In this document: positions 8,195 through 17,534 of the stretch, in pieces
Layout: every line of letters starts with the position of its first letter
Numbering within the stretch: the first letter of the stretch is position 1
Source of the DNA: Cryobacterium sp. MP_M3
Lineage (GTDB): Bacteria; Actinomycetota; Actinomycetes; Actinomycetales; Microbacteriaceae
Assembly: GCF_015752155.1 (NCBI RefSeq)
Contig: NZ_JADOVI010000008.1
Location: forward strand, 112,567-176,566
Length of the DNA: 64,000 nt
Reading direction: 5' to 3'
Position numbers and translations under genes: made by a program
The notes under the pieces: model-generated
The model's input: the letters and a program-made list of their open reading frames with translations, nothing else
Databases searched by the model: none
Told to the model about the DNA's origin: nothing

Positions 8195-9624
8195 GCCGGG
8201 CGGTTCCGCGCTGGAGTGCGTGGCATCGACACGGCGGCCGCCACCGTGAACACAGCGGTGATCACCACGGCGAGGAAGACGGCTGCGGATGCCGCCTCCA
8301 CGGTGGCCGGATACCCCGCCGCGGCGCGAGACGCGCTCGGCCCGGCGGCCAGGAAGATGCCGTTGGCGACCGCCCCGAAGATCGCGACCCCGACCGCGCT
8401 GCCCACCGACCGGGAGAACAGATTGGCCCCGGTCACCACTCCGCGTTCATCCCACTCCACGCTGGACTGTGCGGCGATCAGTGTCGGCGTCGCCACGAGG
8501 CCGAGTCCCAGCCCGACCACGAAACAGGTGGCCGCCACGACGAAGACCGACGGGGAACCCGAGGTGGCGGCCAGCGCCACGACCCCGAGCATGACCAGCA
8601 CCATTCCGATCAGGGCGGTGTTGCGGAACCCGATCCGCAGATAGAGGCGGCCGGAGAGCGACGCCGAAATCGGCCAGCCGATGGTCAGTGCGGCCAGGGC
8701 GAGGCCGGCGATGAGCGGCGCGGTGCCCAGTGCCCCTTCGAGGTAGGTCGGCACGAACGAGGTGAGCCCGATCAGGATGGCGCCGACCCCGACCGAGACG
8801 AGAGCGCTGCTGAGCAGGAGGTGCCGCCGGAACACCCAGAGCGGCAGGACCGGCTCGGCTGCCCGGCGCTCGGCGAATCCGAAACCGACGAGCAGGGCGC
8901 CGCCCAGGCCGAACGCGCCGATGCTCTCCGGTGAGGACCACGCCCAGGCCTGGCCGCCCTGGAGCACGGCCAGGATCAGGAGGCTGAGCGCCCCGGTGAG
9001 CAACCCTGCGCCGAGGTAGTCGATCCGGTGGCGGCGTGGCTCGACGCTCTCGTGGAACGCGCGGAGCAGCATCCCGGCGGCCAGGATGCACAGGGGGATG
9101 TTGACGAAGAAGATCCAGCGCCAGGACAGGAACTGGGAGAACAGGCCGCCGAGGGTCGGCCCGACGACGGATGAGATGGCCCACACACTGGCCAGGTAGC
9201 CCTGCACCTTGGCGCGCTCGACAACGGTGTAGATGTCGCCCGCGATGGTGACGGCCATCGGCTGCACAGCGCCGGCGCCCAGACCCTGGATCGCGCGGAA
9301 GGCGATCAACGCGGGCATGCTCCAGGCCAGCCCGCACAGCACCGAACCGAGCAGGAACAGCCCGATGCCGACGAGCACGATCGGCTTGCGGCCGAGCGTG
9401 TCGGCGAGTTTCGCGTAGACCGGGACCGACACGGCCTGGGCGAGCAGATAGATCGAGAACAGCCACGGGAACTGGGCGAATCCGCCGAGGTCCTTGACGA
9501 TCGTCGGCACCGCCGTGGCGAGGATGGTCGCATCGATCGCGACCAGACCGGTGGTCAGCATCAGTGCGATCAGCACAGGGCCGCGCTCGGAGCGGAAACC
9601 CACATCGACGTTACTCACTCGCAC
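8191..9624 (-). CDS. MFS transporter, DHA2-type (14 helices) drug efflux
   Basis: A 477-residue major facilitator with about 14 hydrophobic helices. Family landmarks are the helix 1 motif DATILATAVPTIV, motif A (ADTLGRKPIV) and the helix 5 motif GPTLGG that marks drug:H+ antiporters. It should sit in the cytoplasmic membrane and export small toxic compounds by proton exchange. The start is a GTG at 9624; a second GTG at 9618 has a better-placed GGATGG and may be the true start. It converges tail to tail with the MMPL gene. No regulator gene is adjacent, so the substrate is open. Confidence 0.88.
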   Translation of the reverse strand: MRVSNVDVGFRSERGPVLIALMLTTGLVAIDATILATAVPTIVKDLGGFAQFPWLFSIYLLAQAVSVPVYAKLADTLGRKPIVLVGIGLFLLGSVLCGLAWSMPALIAFRAIQGLGAGAVQPMAVTIAGDIYTVVERAKVQGYLASVWAISSVVGPTLGGLFSQFLSWRWIFFVNIPLCILAAGMLLRAFHESVEPRRHRIDYLGAGLLTGALSLLILAVLQGGQAWAWSSPESIGAFGLGGALLVGFGFAERRAAEPVLPLWVFRRHLLLSSALVSVGVGAILIGLTSFVPTYLEGALGTAPLIAGLALAALTIGWPISASLSGRLYLRIGFRNTALIGMVLVMLGVVALAATSGSPSVFVVAATCFVVGLGLGLVATPTLIAAQSSVEWDERGVVTGANLFSRSVGSAVGVAIFGAVANGIFLAAGPSASRAAAGYPATVEAASAAVFLAVVITAVFTVAAAVSMPRTPARNRPA

Positions 9625-9740
9625 CCATCCGTCCGGGGCCGGCGCCCACCCTCACTGCAAGCGCCGGATGCGCCCCCGCATTCCCAGGGGAACCGAAACC
9701 CGAACGCAGCGGGTTGCGGGGGGCTGACGTTTTCGGGGCG

Positions 9741-9769
9741 CTGACAGGAGTGCCGCCCGGGCGTATCCT
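9741..9769 (+). promoter_or_regulatory. Sigma-70-type promoter for the encapsulin operon
   Basis: CTGACA (9741-9746) and TATCCT (9764-9769) are separated by 17 bases, matching 5 of 6 and 4 of 6 consensus positions. Transcription would begin near 9776, about 36 bases before the cargo gene ATG, which has a GGGAGGA ribosome site at about 9799. Confidence 0.6.
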
Positions 9770-9811
9770 CGACAGCGGAATCGGCGACCGGCCGCGCAGG
9801 GAGGACAGGCA

Positions 9812-10207
9812 ATGGGATTCGACCAGTACCACGAGCCGGCCGGGGAGCTGTCGGCGGAGACCCGCACCTTCGCCCGTATGTGCGCCAACCTGACCGAAGA
9901 GGCGGAGGCGATCGGCTGGTACGAGCAGCGGATGTCCCTCGAGCCTGACCCTGTCGCCCGGGCCATCATGGCCGATTCTCTCGGCGAGGAGTTCAAGCAT
10001 TTCAGCATGGACCTCGAGTTCCTCCTGCGGCGCAAGCCGCTCTGGCGGGAGATCGCCCGCGGGATCCTGTTCCAGACCGGGGACATCGTCGAAATCGGGG
10101 AGCGTGCGGAGGCCGCCGCCAGCGCTGGCCACGGTTCGGGCGATGCGCCCGAACGGCCGGACACCGGGTCTCTCGGCATCGGGAGCCTGAAGGGAATGGG
10201 CTCATGA
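9812..10207 (+). CDS. Encapsulated ferritin (EncFtn-like) cargo protein
   Basis: A 131-residue helical protein resembling encapsulated ferritins, which form ring-shaped decamers with ferroxidase centres at subunit interfaces inside encapsulin shells. Expected ligands are seen as E32 in a short helix before WYEQR (W36, Y37), then E60 and H63 in EEFKH. After a flexible Gly/Ala/Pro-rich stretch, the C-terminus ends in SLGIGSLKG, the cargo-loading peptide that docks to the encapsulin inner wall. Its stop overlaps the encapsulin ATG by 4 bases (ATGA), so translation is coupled. It would oxidise Fe(II) for storage within the shell. Confidence 0.88.
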   Translation: MGFDQYHEPAGELSAETRTFARMCANLTEEAEAIGWYEQRMSLEPDPVARAIMADSLGEEFKHFSMDLEFLLRRKPLWREIARGILFQTGDIVEIGERAEAAASAGHGSGDAPERPDTGSLGIGSLKGMGS

Positions 10208-11016
10208 ATCAGGATCACCTGCTGCGCCACCTCGCCCCGATCTCGGATCGAGGCTGGGCCCTCATCGACGCCGAGGCCGCCGAACGGATCGGCGTCGAAC
10301 TGGGTGCGCGCCGCCTGGTCGATTTCGCCGGCCCGCACGGCTGGGGGCACTCGGCCACCAGCCTGGGATCGACCGAGCCGGCCGCAGCCGTCCCCGTCGA
10401 CGGGATCACCGCGTTGCGACGTCGCGTCCTGCCGCTCGTCGAAGTGCGGGCCGACTTCGCACTGTCACGGCAGCAGCTGCAGGACTACGACAGGGGAGCC
10501 GTGGCCACCGACCTCGGCGCTCTCGACGACGCCGTCGCAAGCATGGCCCGGATCGAGAACGTGGCGGTCTTCCATGGTTGGGCCGGCGCAGGACTGACCG
10601 GCATCGCCGAGGCCACGGTGCATCCCGACGTGCAGCGGGTCGAGGATTTCAACGACTACCCCGCACGCATCGCCGACGCCGTCGACCTGCTCCGGCGGGC
10701 CGGAGTCGGCGGCCCGTACGGTCTTGCCGTCGGGCCGGCCGACTACACCGCGATCGTCTCCGCGATCGACCACGGCGGCCTCTCCGTGTTCAGGCACGTC
10801 GGGGAGATCCTGGGCGGGCCGATCGTGTGGACGCCCGGAGTGCACGGCGGCGTGGTGCTCAGCCTGCGCGGCGGCGATTTCCTCTTCGAATCCGGGCAGG
10901 ACGTGTCGGTCGGCTATGACCACCACGACGCCGACCGGGTGCACCTCTACCTGGAGCAGAGCTTCAGTTTCCGGGTGGCCACGCCGGAGGCGGCCGTGGT
11001 GCTCGCCCGCAAGTAG
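10204..11016 (+). CDS. Encapsulin nanocompartment shell protein, family 1
   Basis: A 270-residue HK97-fold shell protein of the linocin M18/CFP29 family, the usual length for family 1 encapsulins. The start MNQDHLLRHLAPIS and the phrase ARRLVDFAGPHGWGHSATSLG are typical of the N-terminal arm and P-domain. The C-terminus has the conserved DRVHLYLEQSFSFRV segment. It self-assembles into an icosahedral protein container; the only cargo encoded beside it is the ferritin-like protein, so an iron-storage compartment is the natural reading. Translation is coupled to the cargo gene. A strong hairpin follows 26 bases after the stop. Confidence 0.93.
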   Translation: MNQDHLLRHLAPISDRGWALIDAEAAERIGVELGARRLVDFAGPHGWGHSATSLGSTEPAAAVPVDGITALRRRVLPLVEVRADFALSRQQLQDYDRGAVATDLGALDDAVASMARIENVAVFHGWAGAGLTGIAEATVHPDVQRVEDFNDYPARIADAVDLLRRAGVGGPYGLAVGPADYTAIVSAIDHGGLSVFRHVGEILGGPIVWTPGVHGGVVLSLRGGDFLFESGQDVSVGYDHHDADRVHLYLEQSFSFRVATPEAAVVLARK

Positions 11017-11042
11017 GCTGGCACCGCGCCCGGCACGAGAAA

Positions 11043-11067
11043 GGCCCCGGCGACGAACGCCGGGGCC
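11043..11067 (+). terminator. Strong GC hairpin after encapsulin
   Basis: GGCCCCGGCG-ACGAA-CGCCGGGGCC is a perfect 10-bp stem with a 5-base loop, 26 bases past the encapsulin stop. No U-tract follows, so it may act as a terminator of the actinobacterial L-shaped type or as an mRNA-stabilising hairpin. Confidence 0.7.
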
Positions 11068-11188
11068 TCATGCACTGTCTCAACCAGCGCTCGTCCGTTC
11101 ACAGCAGAGCTGCTCACGGAAGTCTGGAACCAGCATACCGGTGTTGGGCGCGGTGACGGTCGGCGGTCCCCGTCCCCGTCATCGCCGG

Positions 11189-12529
11189 TCAGAATTCGAA
11201 GACTTCCTCGTGCAACCGGGCGACCGGGTGCCCGACCACGATCAGCCCCGTCCGGACCGCGCCGGACAAACCAGGCGACGCGCAGATGTAAACGTCCCTT
11301 TGGGCGACGTCGGGAACCATTCGGACCAGATTCGCGCCTGTCATCTGGTTTTCCGGGCGACTCGACCGGCCGATCATCCAGACGATCGTCGCCCCGCGCA
11401 GTCGAGCGACCTCCTCGAGCTCGTCGCGGAAGATCACGTCGGCCGGGCTCGACGCACGGTAGAGCAGGGTCAGCGCGCCGTCGCCCACCTCAAGCTCCTC
11501 GAACAGGACCCTCATCGGTGTGATCCCGACACCACCCGCGATCAGGAGCACGGATTCCGTCGTCCGCCGGCGGGCGGTCAGCGCGCCGTAGGGTCCCTCG
11601 GCGATCACGAACGTGCCGGGGCGCACGGAGTGCAGAAACCGAGTGCCGCTCCCGAGCGCCTTGACGGTGATCCGGAGCAGATCGCCACTCGGCGGCGCAG
11701 ACAAGGAGAAGGGATGCGCGGAGCGCCAGGCGCCGACCGTGAGAAAGCGCCAGCGGAAGAACTGGCCGGCCTCAACGCTCAGTTCGTCGATGTGCCTGCC
11801 GCGGAGCACGATGCTCATCACGCCGTTCGCCTCAGGGACCAGCCGTTCTATCCGCAGGCGATGGCGCCAGGCATGCTCCAGTGGCTTGATCAGCCGATAG
11901 CGCAGCGCGAGACCGAGGGAGTAGACGAAGAGCAGGCTCCAGGCGATCTGCAGGGCCGGCTCACCGGCAAGGTTCGGGCCGGCCAATTCGTGCGCGAACG
12001 ACAATGCCAGGGCGACATAGGTGAGCAGATGGATGCCGTGCCAGGCCTCGTAGGACATCCGGCGGCGGGCTATCCGGACCGACACGATCGCGATCATTCC
12101 GAACAGCACCGATCCAGCGGTGGCTGCGGCCAGGCCCGGCAGCTCCAGCAGGGCCGTCGTGGCCGCGATGAGATCCACGTCATGGCCCACGGCCCAGGAC
12201 TGCACGGCGTCGACCGCGTGGATACTCATCAGAAGGATGAAGACGCGACCGCCCCTGGTATGCCAGCGCGAAAGTCGGTCAGCACCCACCATGCGTTCGA
12301 GGAACGGCGCGCGGGACATCAGCACCACCATCACCGCAACGACATATCCGGCCAGGAAGCCGGTGACGTGGGCGAGCAGGGCAAAGTCGGCCGGGGCGGG
12401 AACCGGCGCATCGACAAAGGCCAGCGCCGCCGCGAGCCCTCCGCCGACCACGATCAGCGTCTTGACGGAGAGGGCAACGGCGAGGGGGTGCGGCGTTCGC
12501 GGCGTCGACGACAGCCCGTGACGGCTCAC
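11189..12529 (-). CDS. Ferric reductase-like transmembrane flavocytochrome
   Basis: A 446-residue protein with about six N-terminal helices of the ferric reductase/NADPH-oxidase type, followed by a cytoplasmic ferredoxin-NADP reductase module. Haem ligands are likely in RWHTRGGRVFILLMSIHAV and YEAWHGIHLL-to-FAHEL. FAD binding is shown by HPFSLS and nucleotide binding by LIAGGVGITPM. It would pass electrons from NAD(P)H through FAD and haem across the membrane. It starts at the GTG at 12529. It converges on the encapsulin/ferritin operon, which suggests but does not prove a link to iron reduction. Alternatives are a superoxide-forming oxidase or a copper/iron reductase. Confidence 0.85.
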   Translation of the reverse strand: MSRHGLSSTPRTPHPLAVALSVKTLIVVGGGLAAALAFVDAPVPAPADFALLAHVTGFLAGYVVAVMVVLMSRAPFLERMVGADRLSRWHTRGGRVFILLMSIHAVDAVQSWAVGHDVDLIAATTALLELPGLAAATAGSVLFGMIAIVSVRIARRRMSYEAWHGIHLLTYVALALSFAHELAGPNLAGEPALQIAWSLLFVYSLGLALRYRLIKPLEHAWRHRLRIERLVPEANGVMSIVLRGRHIDELSVEAGQFFRWRFLTVGAWRSAHPFSLSAPPSGDLLRITVKALGSGTRFLHSVRPGTFVIAEGPYGALTARRRTTESVLLIAGGVGITPMRVLFEELEVGDGALTLLYRASSPADVIFRDELEEVARLRGATIVWMIGRSSRPENQMTGANLVRMVPDVAQRDVYICASPGLSGAVRTGLIVVGHPVARLHEEVFEF

Positions 12530-12673
12530 GGACGCGTTTCACTGGTGAGGACGTCCACGATGCCCCATTTCAGGGTGGGAGGCGGTCCAGTCGCCGGCTG
12601 GGCAGCCGGGGCTCTCATTTCTGCCCAGCTTTCCGAGGAAGTCTCACCTTGGGGAATGCAAGGGCTCAGACGC

Positions 12674-15145
12674 CTACAGTGTCGCCCGCACCTGCACAAT
12701 CGAGCCGGCCGGAGCATATGGAACGGTGCGGCCGTCGATCGCGACCCCGTCGACGACCAGGCTGGCCCGCGACCCTTCCCGCCCCGAGTTGACCACGGTG
12801 ACGACATACGTCGCCCCCCGGGCGCGACGGGTCACAGTGAATTCCGGGATGTCCGGACCGATCTGCGGGTCGATGACCAGGCCGTGGTGGTCGGCGCGCA
12901 CTCCCAGCAGGTACTGGGACACGGCGACGAAGTTCCACGCCGCGGTGCCGGTGAGCCAGGAATTCTTGGCCTCGCCGTGCCTGCTCGCTTCCTTGCCGGC
13001 GATCATCTGCGCGTAGACGTACGGTTCGAGGCGGTGCACCTCGGAAATCTCTTCCCGATAGGCGGGCGTGATCTTGCGATAGTCGTCGAAGGCCCTCGCC
13101 CCGCGGCCGAGCACGGTCTCGCCGATGATGACCCAGGGGTTGTTGTGGCAGAAGATTCCCCCGTTCTCCTTGTAGCCCGGCGGGTAGGTCGACACCTCGC
13201 CGAGTTCGATGCGGTAGCTCTGATACGCCGGGTACTGCAACACAAGGCCGTGGTCGGTGCCGAGCAACCGGTCCACCGAGTCCAGGGCGCGAACCGCCGG
13301 ACTCGTCGCAGTCGGGGTGCCGTCCGCATTGTGTTCGACGCCCACCCCGGCCAGCACGGCGAAGCCCTGCGGCTCGATCCAGATCTGTCCCTCGGTGTCG
13401 TCGTGCGAGCCGACCTTGTTGCCGTAGAAGTCGTAGGCCCGGAGGAACCATTCCCCATCCCAGCCGTGGGTGAGCAGCGCGTCGCCCATCTGGTCGGCGG
13501 CGTTTCGCGCACGCCCGGCCTCATCCTCGTCACCGCGGAGTGAGGCGATCCTCGCGTACTGCCGGGCCGCGAGAACGAATTGCGCGGCGATGAAGGTGGA
13601 TTCCGCGACGCCGCCGGCCTGGTTTTCCGTGGTCTGGAACGACTCACCGGGGGTGGTTGAGAAGCAGTTGAGGTTGAGGCAGTCGTTCCAGTCCGCGCGC
13701 CCGATCAGCGGCAGGCCGTGGGGTCCGAGGTTGCCCAGGGTGAAGTCGAACGACCGGGTGAGGTGTGTGTAGAGGGTTTCGGCCAGTTCGTCGTCGTTGT
13801 CGAAGGGAACGACCTCCTCGAGGATGCCGAGGTCTCCGGTCTCCTTGAGGTAGCCGTCGACGCCGATGATCAGCCAGGCCGGGTCGTCGTTGAAGCCGCT
13901 TCCGAGTTCGTTGTTGCCGCGCTTGGTGAGCGGCTGGTACTGGTGGTACGCCGATCCGTCGGGCAACTGGGTGGCGGCGATGTCGAGGATGCGTTCCCGG
14001 GCGCGGTCGGGGATGAGATGCACGAAGCCCAGCAGGTCCTGGGTCGAATCGCGGAATCCCATGCCTCGGCCGATGCCCGTCTCGAAGTAGGAAGCGGACC
14101 GGGACATGTTGAAGGTGACCATGCATTGGTACTGATTCCAGATGTTGACCATCCGGTTCAGTTTGTCGTCGGGAGACGTGACCGTGTACGCGGAGAGCAG
14201 CTCATGCCAGTACTCGCCGAGGGCGTCGAACGCGGCATCCGCTGCCTCGGTGGTCGCGAGCCGGGCGAGGAGCGCCCGGGCCCGGTTCTTGTTGATAATC
14301 TGCCGGGCGTCGTCGGCCCACTTCTCCTCGCCGTTCTCGGCGGTGTTCTCCACGTAGCCGAGAACAAAGACGAGATCGCGGGTCTCGCCCGGCTGCAGGG
14401 TGGAGTCGACCTGGTGGGATCCGATCGGATACCACCCGGATGCAATCGAGTTCCGCGCCTTCCCGGCCAGGGGAACCTTGGCCTCGGCGAGCGTCTCGTA
14501 GAGGCCGACGAATGTCTCGCGGTCGGTGTCGAACCCGGCGATCTCGGCGTTGACCGCATAGACGGCGTAGTGGTCGCGACGCTCGCGGTACTCCGTCTTG
14601 TGGTAGATCGCGCTGCCCTCGACCTCGACCTCGCCGATGGAGAGGTTGCGCTGGTAGTTGGTCTGGTCGTCTTGCGCGTTCCAGAGGCAGAACTCGAGGT
14701 AGGAGAAGAGGGAGAACGACTTGACCTGGTCAGAGGTGTTCGTGATCGTGACCTTCTGCACTTCCGCCGTCTCGCCGAGGGGAACGAAGTAGAGCGTGGA
14801 GACCCTCAGCCCGCCGCGCTCGCCCGTGATCCGGGTGTATCCCATGCCGTGGCGGGTCTCGAAGAAGTCGAAGTCCTTCTTCAGCGGAAGCCAACTGGGT
14901 GTCCAGACGTCGCCGCCGTCGTTGATGAAGAAGTACCGTCCGCCCGAGTCGGTGGGGATGTCGTTGTAGCGGTACCGGGTCAGCCGGCGCATCTTCGCGT
15001 CCTTGTAGAAGGTGTATCCGCCCGCCGTGTGCGAGATCAGCGAGAAGAAGTCCTCACTGCCGAGGTAGTTGATCCACGGGTAGGGGGTCACCGGGGTCTC
15101 GATGACGTATTCCCTGGCTTCATCGTCGAAGTGGCCGAACTTCAT
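12674..15145 (-). CDS. Cellobiose phosphorylase-like glycoside hydrolase family 94 enzyme
   Basis: An 823-residue enzyme of GH94, the usual length for cellobiose phosphorylases, which split cellobiose with phosphate to glucose-1-phosphate and glucose in the cytoplasm. The N-terminal beta-sandwich begins [15 protein letters not shown], matching the family, and sets the ATG at 15145. The catalytic barrel carries ADWNDCLN (DWND at residues 485-488), which includes the general acid Asp. A palindrome of the CebR/LacI type lies 31 bases upstream, fitting induction by cello-oligosaccharides. No sugar transporter is next to it. A related disaccharide phosphorylase (laminaribiose, chitobiose) is possible but less likely. 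Confidence 0.85.
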   Translation of the reverse strand: MKFGHFDDEAREYVIETPVTPYPWINYLGSEDFFSLISHTAGGYTFYKDAKMRRLTRYRYNDIPTDSGGRYFFINDGGDVWTPSWLPLKKDFDFFETRHGMGYTRITGERGGLRVSTLYFVPLGETAEVQKVTITNTSDQVKSFSLFSYLEFCLWNAQDDQTNYQRNLSIGEVEVEGSAIYHKTEYRERRDHYAVYAVNAEIAGFDTDRETFVGLYETLAEAKVPLAGKARNSIASGWYPIGSHQVDSTLQPGETRDLVFVLGYVENTAENGEEKWADDARQIINKNRARALLARLATTEAADAAFDALGEYWHELLSAYTVTSPDDKLNRMVNIWNQYQCMVTFNMSRSASYFETGIGRGMGFRDSTQDLLGFVHLIPDRARERILDIAATQLPDGSAYHQYQPLTKRGNNELGSGFNDDPAWLIIGVDGYLKETGDLGILEEVVPFDNDDELAETLYTHLTRSFDFTLGNLGPHGLPLIGRADWNDCLNLNCFSTTPGESFQTTENQAGGVAESTFIAAQFVLAARQYARIASLRGDEDEAGRARNAADQMGDALLTHGWDGEWFLRAYDFYGNKVGSHDDTEGQIWIEPQGFAVLAGVGVEHNADGTPTATSPAVRALDSVDRLLGTDHGLVLQYPAYQSYRIELGEVSTYPPGYKENGGIFCHNNPWVIIGETVLGRGARAFDDYRKITPAYREEISEVHRLEPYVYAQMIAGKEASRHGEAKNSWLTGTAAWNFVAVSQYLLGVRADHHGLVIDPQIGPDIPEFTVTRRARGATYVVTVVNSGREGSRASLVVDGVAIDGRTVPYAPAGSIVQVRATL

Positions 15146-15175
15146 GCGTGCACCTTTTCGCTGTCCTGGCGTGTT

Positions 15176-15189
15176 TGAGAGCGCTCTCA
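15176..15189. promoter_or_regulatory. LacI-family (CebR-like) operator
   Basis: TGAGAGCGCTCTCA is a perfect 14-bp palindrome with the central CpG of LacI/GalR-family operators. It differs from the cellobiose-repressor consensus TGGGAGCGCTCCCA only at one symmetric pair. It lies 31 bases upstream of the GH94 start. Confidence 0.75.
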
Positions 15190-15284
15190 CACTGCGCTCG
15201 ACTCAACACTAGCAAGAGCCGGAAGATGCCGCCAGATGGTCTCGGCGTGGTGTCGCCCGTGTCGGGCGTTGCCCGGGGCGGAGC

Positions 15285-15440
15285 CTAGTGGGCCGAGATC
15301 GAATCCTCGGAGTCGAGGTCGTTCTGCCGCTCGCGGAACAGGCTGAGCTGCCGGCGTCGGAACTCGTCGGTCAGGTCGCTGGAGTCGTGGTGATCGGCGT
15401 GCGCCGAATCACTCGCGAGAGGTGATGATTCTGAATTCAT
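15285..15440 (-). CDS. Small acidic/charged hypothetical protein (51 residues)
   Basis: A short open frame from the ATG at 15440 to a TAG at 15285 gives 51 residues: a Ser/Asp/His-rich N-terminus, then a basic patch (EFRRRQLSLFRERQ) and an acidic tail. The pattern of a disordered head with an amphipathic helix looks like a real small protein rather than chance. The ribosome site is weak. It lies between the GH94 and isocitrate lyase genes on the same strand. I do not recognise it. Confidence 0.4.
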   Translation of the reverse strand: MNSESSPLASDSAHADHHDSSDLTDEFRRRQLSLFRERQNDLDSEDSISAH

Positions 15441-15554
15441 GTTGCCCGATCTCGGCTGGGGGATGGACCAGTCGTGCGATGTCGGTGGCGACTCAACTGG
15501 ATACAGGGACGCTATGTGGTTAAGTCTGGGAAGTCAACAAATCCGTGATGAATT

Positions 15555-15582
15555 CCTCGGCCTCGTCTCCTCGGCCTCGTCT
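15555..15582. repeat. 14-bp direct tandem repeat (two copies)
   Basis: CCTCGGCCTCGTCT is repeated head to tail in the non-coding stretch between the small open frame and the isocitrate lyase terminator. No gene is seen in 15441-15629. Confidence 0.7.
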
Positions 15583-15629
15583 CCGACGACTCGGGCGCCA
15601 GCCATTCACCTGGCGCCGTCGCACGGAAG

Positions 15630-15657
15630 AAGCCCCAGTCTTCCGACCGGGGCTTCC
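15630..15657 (-). terminator. Hairpin terminator of isocitrate lyase gene
   Basis: GAAGCCCC and GGGGCTTC form a perfect 8-bp stem around a 12-base loop. It begins 30 bases past the isocitrate lyase stop on the minus strand. No clear U-tract follows. Confidence 0.65.
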
Positions 15658-15686
15658 TCGGTGTCACCTCAACGTGCAGCGTCGAA

Positions 15687-17303
15687 TCAGCGGCTGCTCA
15701 GGACGGGTTCCTCGAACTGGTTCATCGTGTTGTTCTTGCCACCGGCCTTCAGCGCGGCCTCGCCGGCGAAGTATTCCTTGTGGTTGTCGCCGATGTCGGA
15801 TCCGGACATGTTCTGGTGCTTGACCGTGGCGATTCCCTCGCGGATCTCCCGACGCTGCACGCCCTTGACATAGGCGAGCATTCCCTGGTCGGCGAAGTAT
15901 CCCTTGGCCAGGTCGTCGGTGGAGAGCGCGGCCGTGTGGTACGTGGGCAGCGTGATGAGGTGGTGGAAGATGCCCGCCTCGGCCGAGCCGTCGCGCTGGA
16001 AGGTGCGGATGCTCTCGTCGGCGATCCGGCCGAGCTCCGTGTCGTCGTAGGTGACGCTCATGAGCTTGGCCCGGTCGTACGCCGAGACATCCTTGCCCTC
16101 GGCGGCCAGAGCGTCGTAGGCCTGCTGGCGGAAGTTGAGGGTCCAGTTGAACGACGGGCTGTTGTTGTAGACCAGTTTGGCGTTCGGGATCACCTTGCGC
16201 ACTTCGTTCATCATTCCGGCGATTTGGGCGACGTGCGGCTTCTCCGTCTCGATCCAGAGCAGGTCGGCACCGTTCTGCAGCGAGGTGATGCTGTCAAGCA
16301 CGCAACGGGCCTCGCCGGTTCCCTGACGGAACTGGAACAGGTTGCTGGCCAGGCGCTTCGGGCGCAGCAGCTTCCCATCGCGCTTGATCACGACATCGCC
16401 GTTGCCGAGTTCGGCTTCGGTGATCTCCTCGACGTCGAGGAAGGAGTTGTACTGGTCGCCCAGGTCGCCGGGCTGGTAGGTCACGGCAAGCTTCTGCGTC
16501 AGGCCGGCACCGAGCGAGTCGGTGCGGGAGACGATGATGCCGTTGTCGACGCCGAGCTCGAGGAACGCGTAGCGCACGGCGTTGATCTTCGCGATGAAGT
16601 CCTCGTGCGGCACGGTGACCTTGCCGTCCTGGTGGCCGCACTGCTTCTCGTCCGAGACCTGGTTCTCGATCTGGATGGCGCAGGCGCCGGCCTCGATCAT
16701 CTTCTTGGCCAGGAGATACGTCGCCTCGGGGTTGCCGAAGCCGGCGTCGATGTCCGCGATGATCGGCACGACGTGGGTCTCGTAGTTGTCGATCTGCTCC
16801 TGGATGGCGGCGGCGGTGGCGTCGTCGCCGGCGGCACGGGCCGCGTCCAGGCCGGTGAACAGGAGATCCAGTTCGCGGGCGTCGGCCTGACGGAGGAAGG
16901 TGTAGAGCTCCTCGACCAGCGCCGGCACGGCCGTCTTCTCGTGCATGGACTGGTCGGGCAGCGGGCCGAACTCACTCCGCAGCGCCGCGACCATCCAGCC
17001 GGACAGGTACAGGTAGCGCTTGTTGGTGGTCTTCAGGTGCTTCTTGATCGAGATCATCTTCTGCTGGCCGATGAAGCCGTGCCACACGCCGAGGGACTGC
17101 GTGTAGACGGAGGAGTCGGCGTCGTACTCCGCCATGTCCTTCCGCATGATGTCGGCGGTGTACTGGGCTATCTCGAGGCCGGTCTTGAATCGGTTCTGTG
17201 CGCGCATACGGGCGACCGACTCCGGGTCGATGGCATCCCAGCTGCGACCGACATTGCGCTTCAGCGCTTCGATGGACTCGATGTCGTTCTGGTAGTTGGT
17301 CAT
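15687..17303 (-). CDS. aceA: Isocitrate lyase (long form)
   Basis: A 538-residue enzyme that cleaves isocitrate to glyoxylate and succinate, the first step of the glyoxylate shunt in the cytoplasm. The catalytic cysteine loop appears as KQCGHQDGKV (C222), and the metal/substrate site as ADIDAGFGN. The length and inserts match the long eukaryote/AceA2-like subfamily rather than the roughly 430-residue short form. The second ATG (17303) is chosen because GAAGGA sits 6 bases before it; the first ATG (17309) is too close. No malate synthase gene is adjacent. A hairpin terminator follows. Confidence 0.95.
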   Translation of the reverse strand: MTNYQNDIESIEALKRNVGRSWDAIDPESVARMRAQNRFKTGLEIAQYTADIMRKDMAEYDADSSVYTQSLGVWHGFIGQQKMISIKKHLKTTNKRYLYLSGWMVAALRSEFGPLPDQSMHEKTAVPALVEELYTFLRQADARELDLLFTGLDAARAAGDDATAAAIQEQIDNYETHVVPIIADIDAGFGNPEATYLLAKKMIEAGACAIQIENQVSDEKQCGHQDGKVTVPHEDFIAKINAVRYAFLELGVDNGIIVSRTDSLGAGLTQKLAVTYQPGDLGDQYNSFLDVEEITEAELGNGDVVIKRDGKLLRPKRLASNLFQFRQGTGEARCVLDSITSLQNGADLLWIETEKPHVAQIAGMMNEVRKVIPNAKLVYNNSPSFNWTLNFRQQAYDALAAEGKDVSAYDRAKLMSVTYDDTELGRIADESIRTFQRDGSAEAGIFHHLITLPTYHTAALSTDDLAKGYFADQGMLAYVKGVQRREIREGIATVKHQNMSGSDIGDNHKEYFAGEAALKAGGKNNTMNQFEEPVLSSR

Positions 17304-17534
17304 GTGCATTCCTTCGACGTTGAATTGTGCGGGGCATGGACGGCTGGATCTGCGGGCCGGTTTCGGCTGCTATATGAAGAATGCGGCACGAACAACGGGT
17401 CTTCTTCAGAGTTCGGGGCAGAACTTTCGCGTTTCTTCTCCGTACGAGAAGAACCTCCTCGCGCGGATCGGCGAGGGCAGGCAGGGTCGCCGCCGGCCGA
17501 TGCGGCCGATGCGACCGAGGACTAGCTTGGAGGC

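Noticed and set aside
10724..13543. 939-codon open frame on the plus strand
   Set aside because: It runs across encapsulin (other frame), the ferric-reductase-like gene and part of the GH94 gene, with Arg/Pro/Gln-rich nonsense content.
13718..15178. 486-codon plus-strand frame opposite GH94
   Set aside because: It shows no family motif; codon bias follows the antisense of the GH94 gene.
15780..17525. 581-codon plus-strand frame opposite isocitrate lyase
   Set aside because: It is an antisense shadow; the minus strand encodes an intact isocitrate lyase with its catalytic motif.
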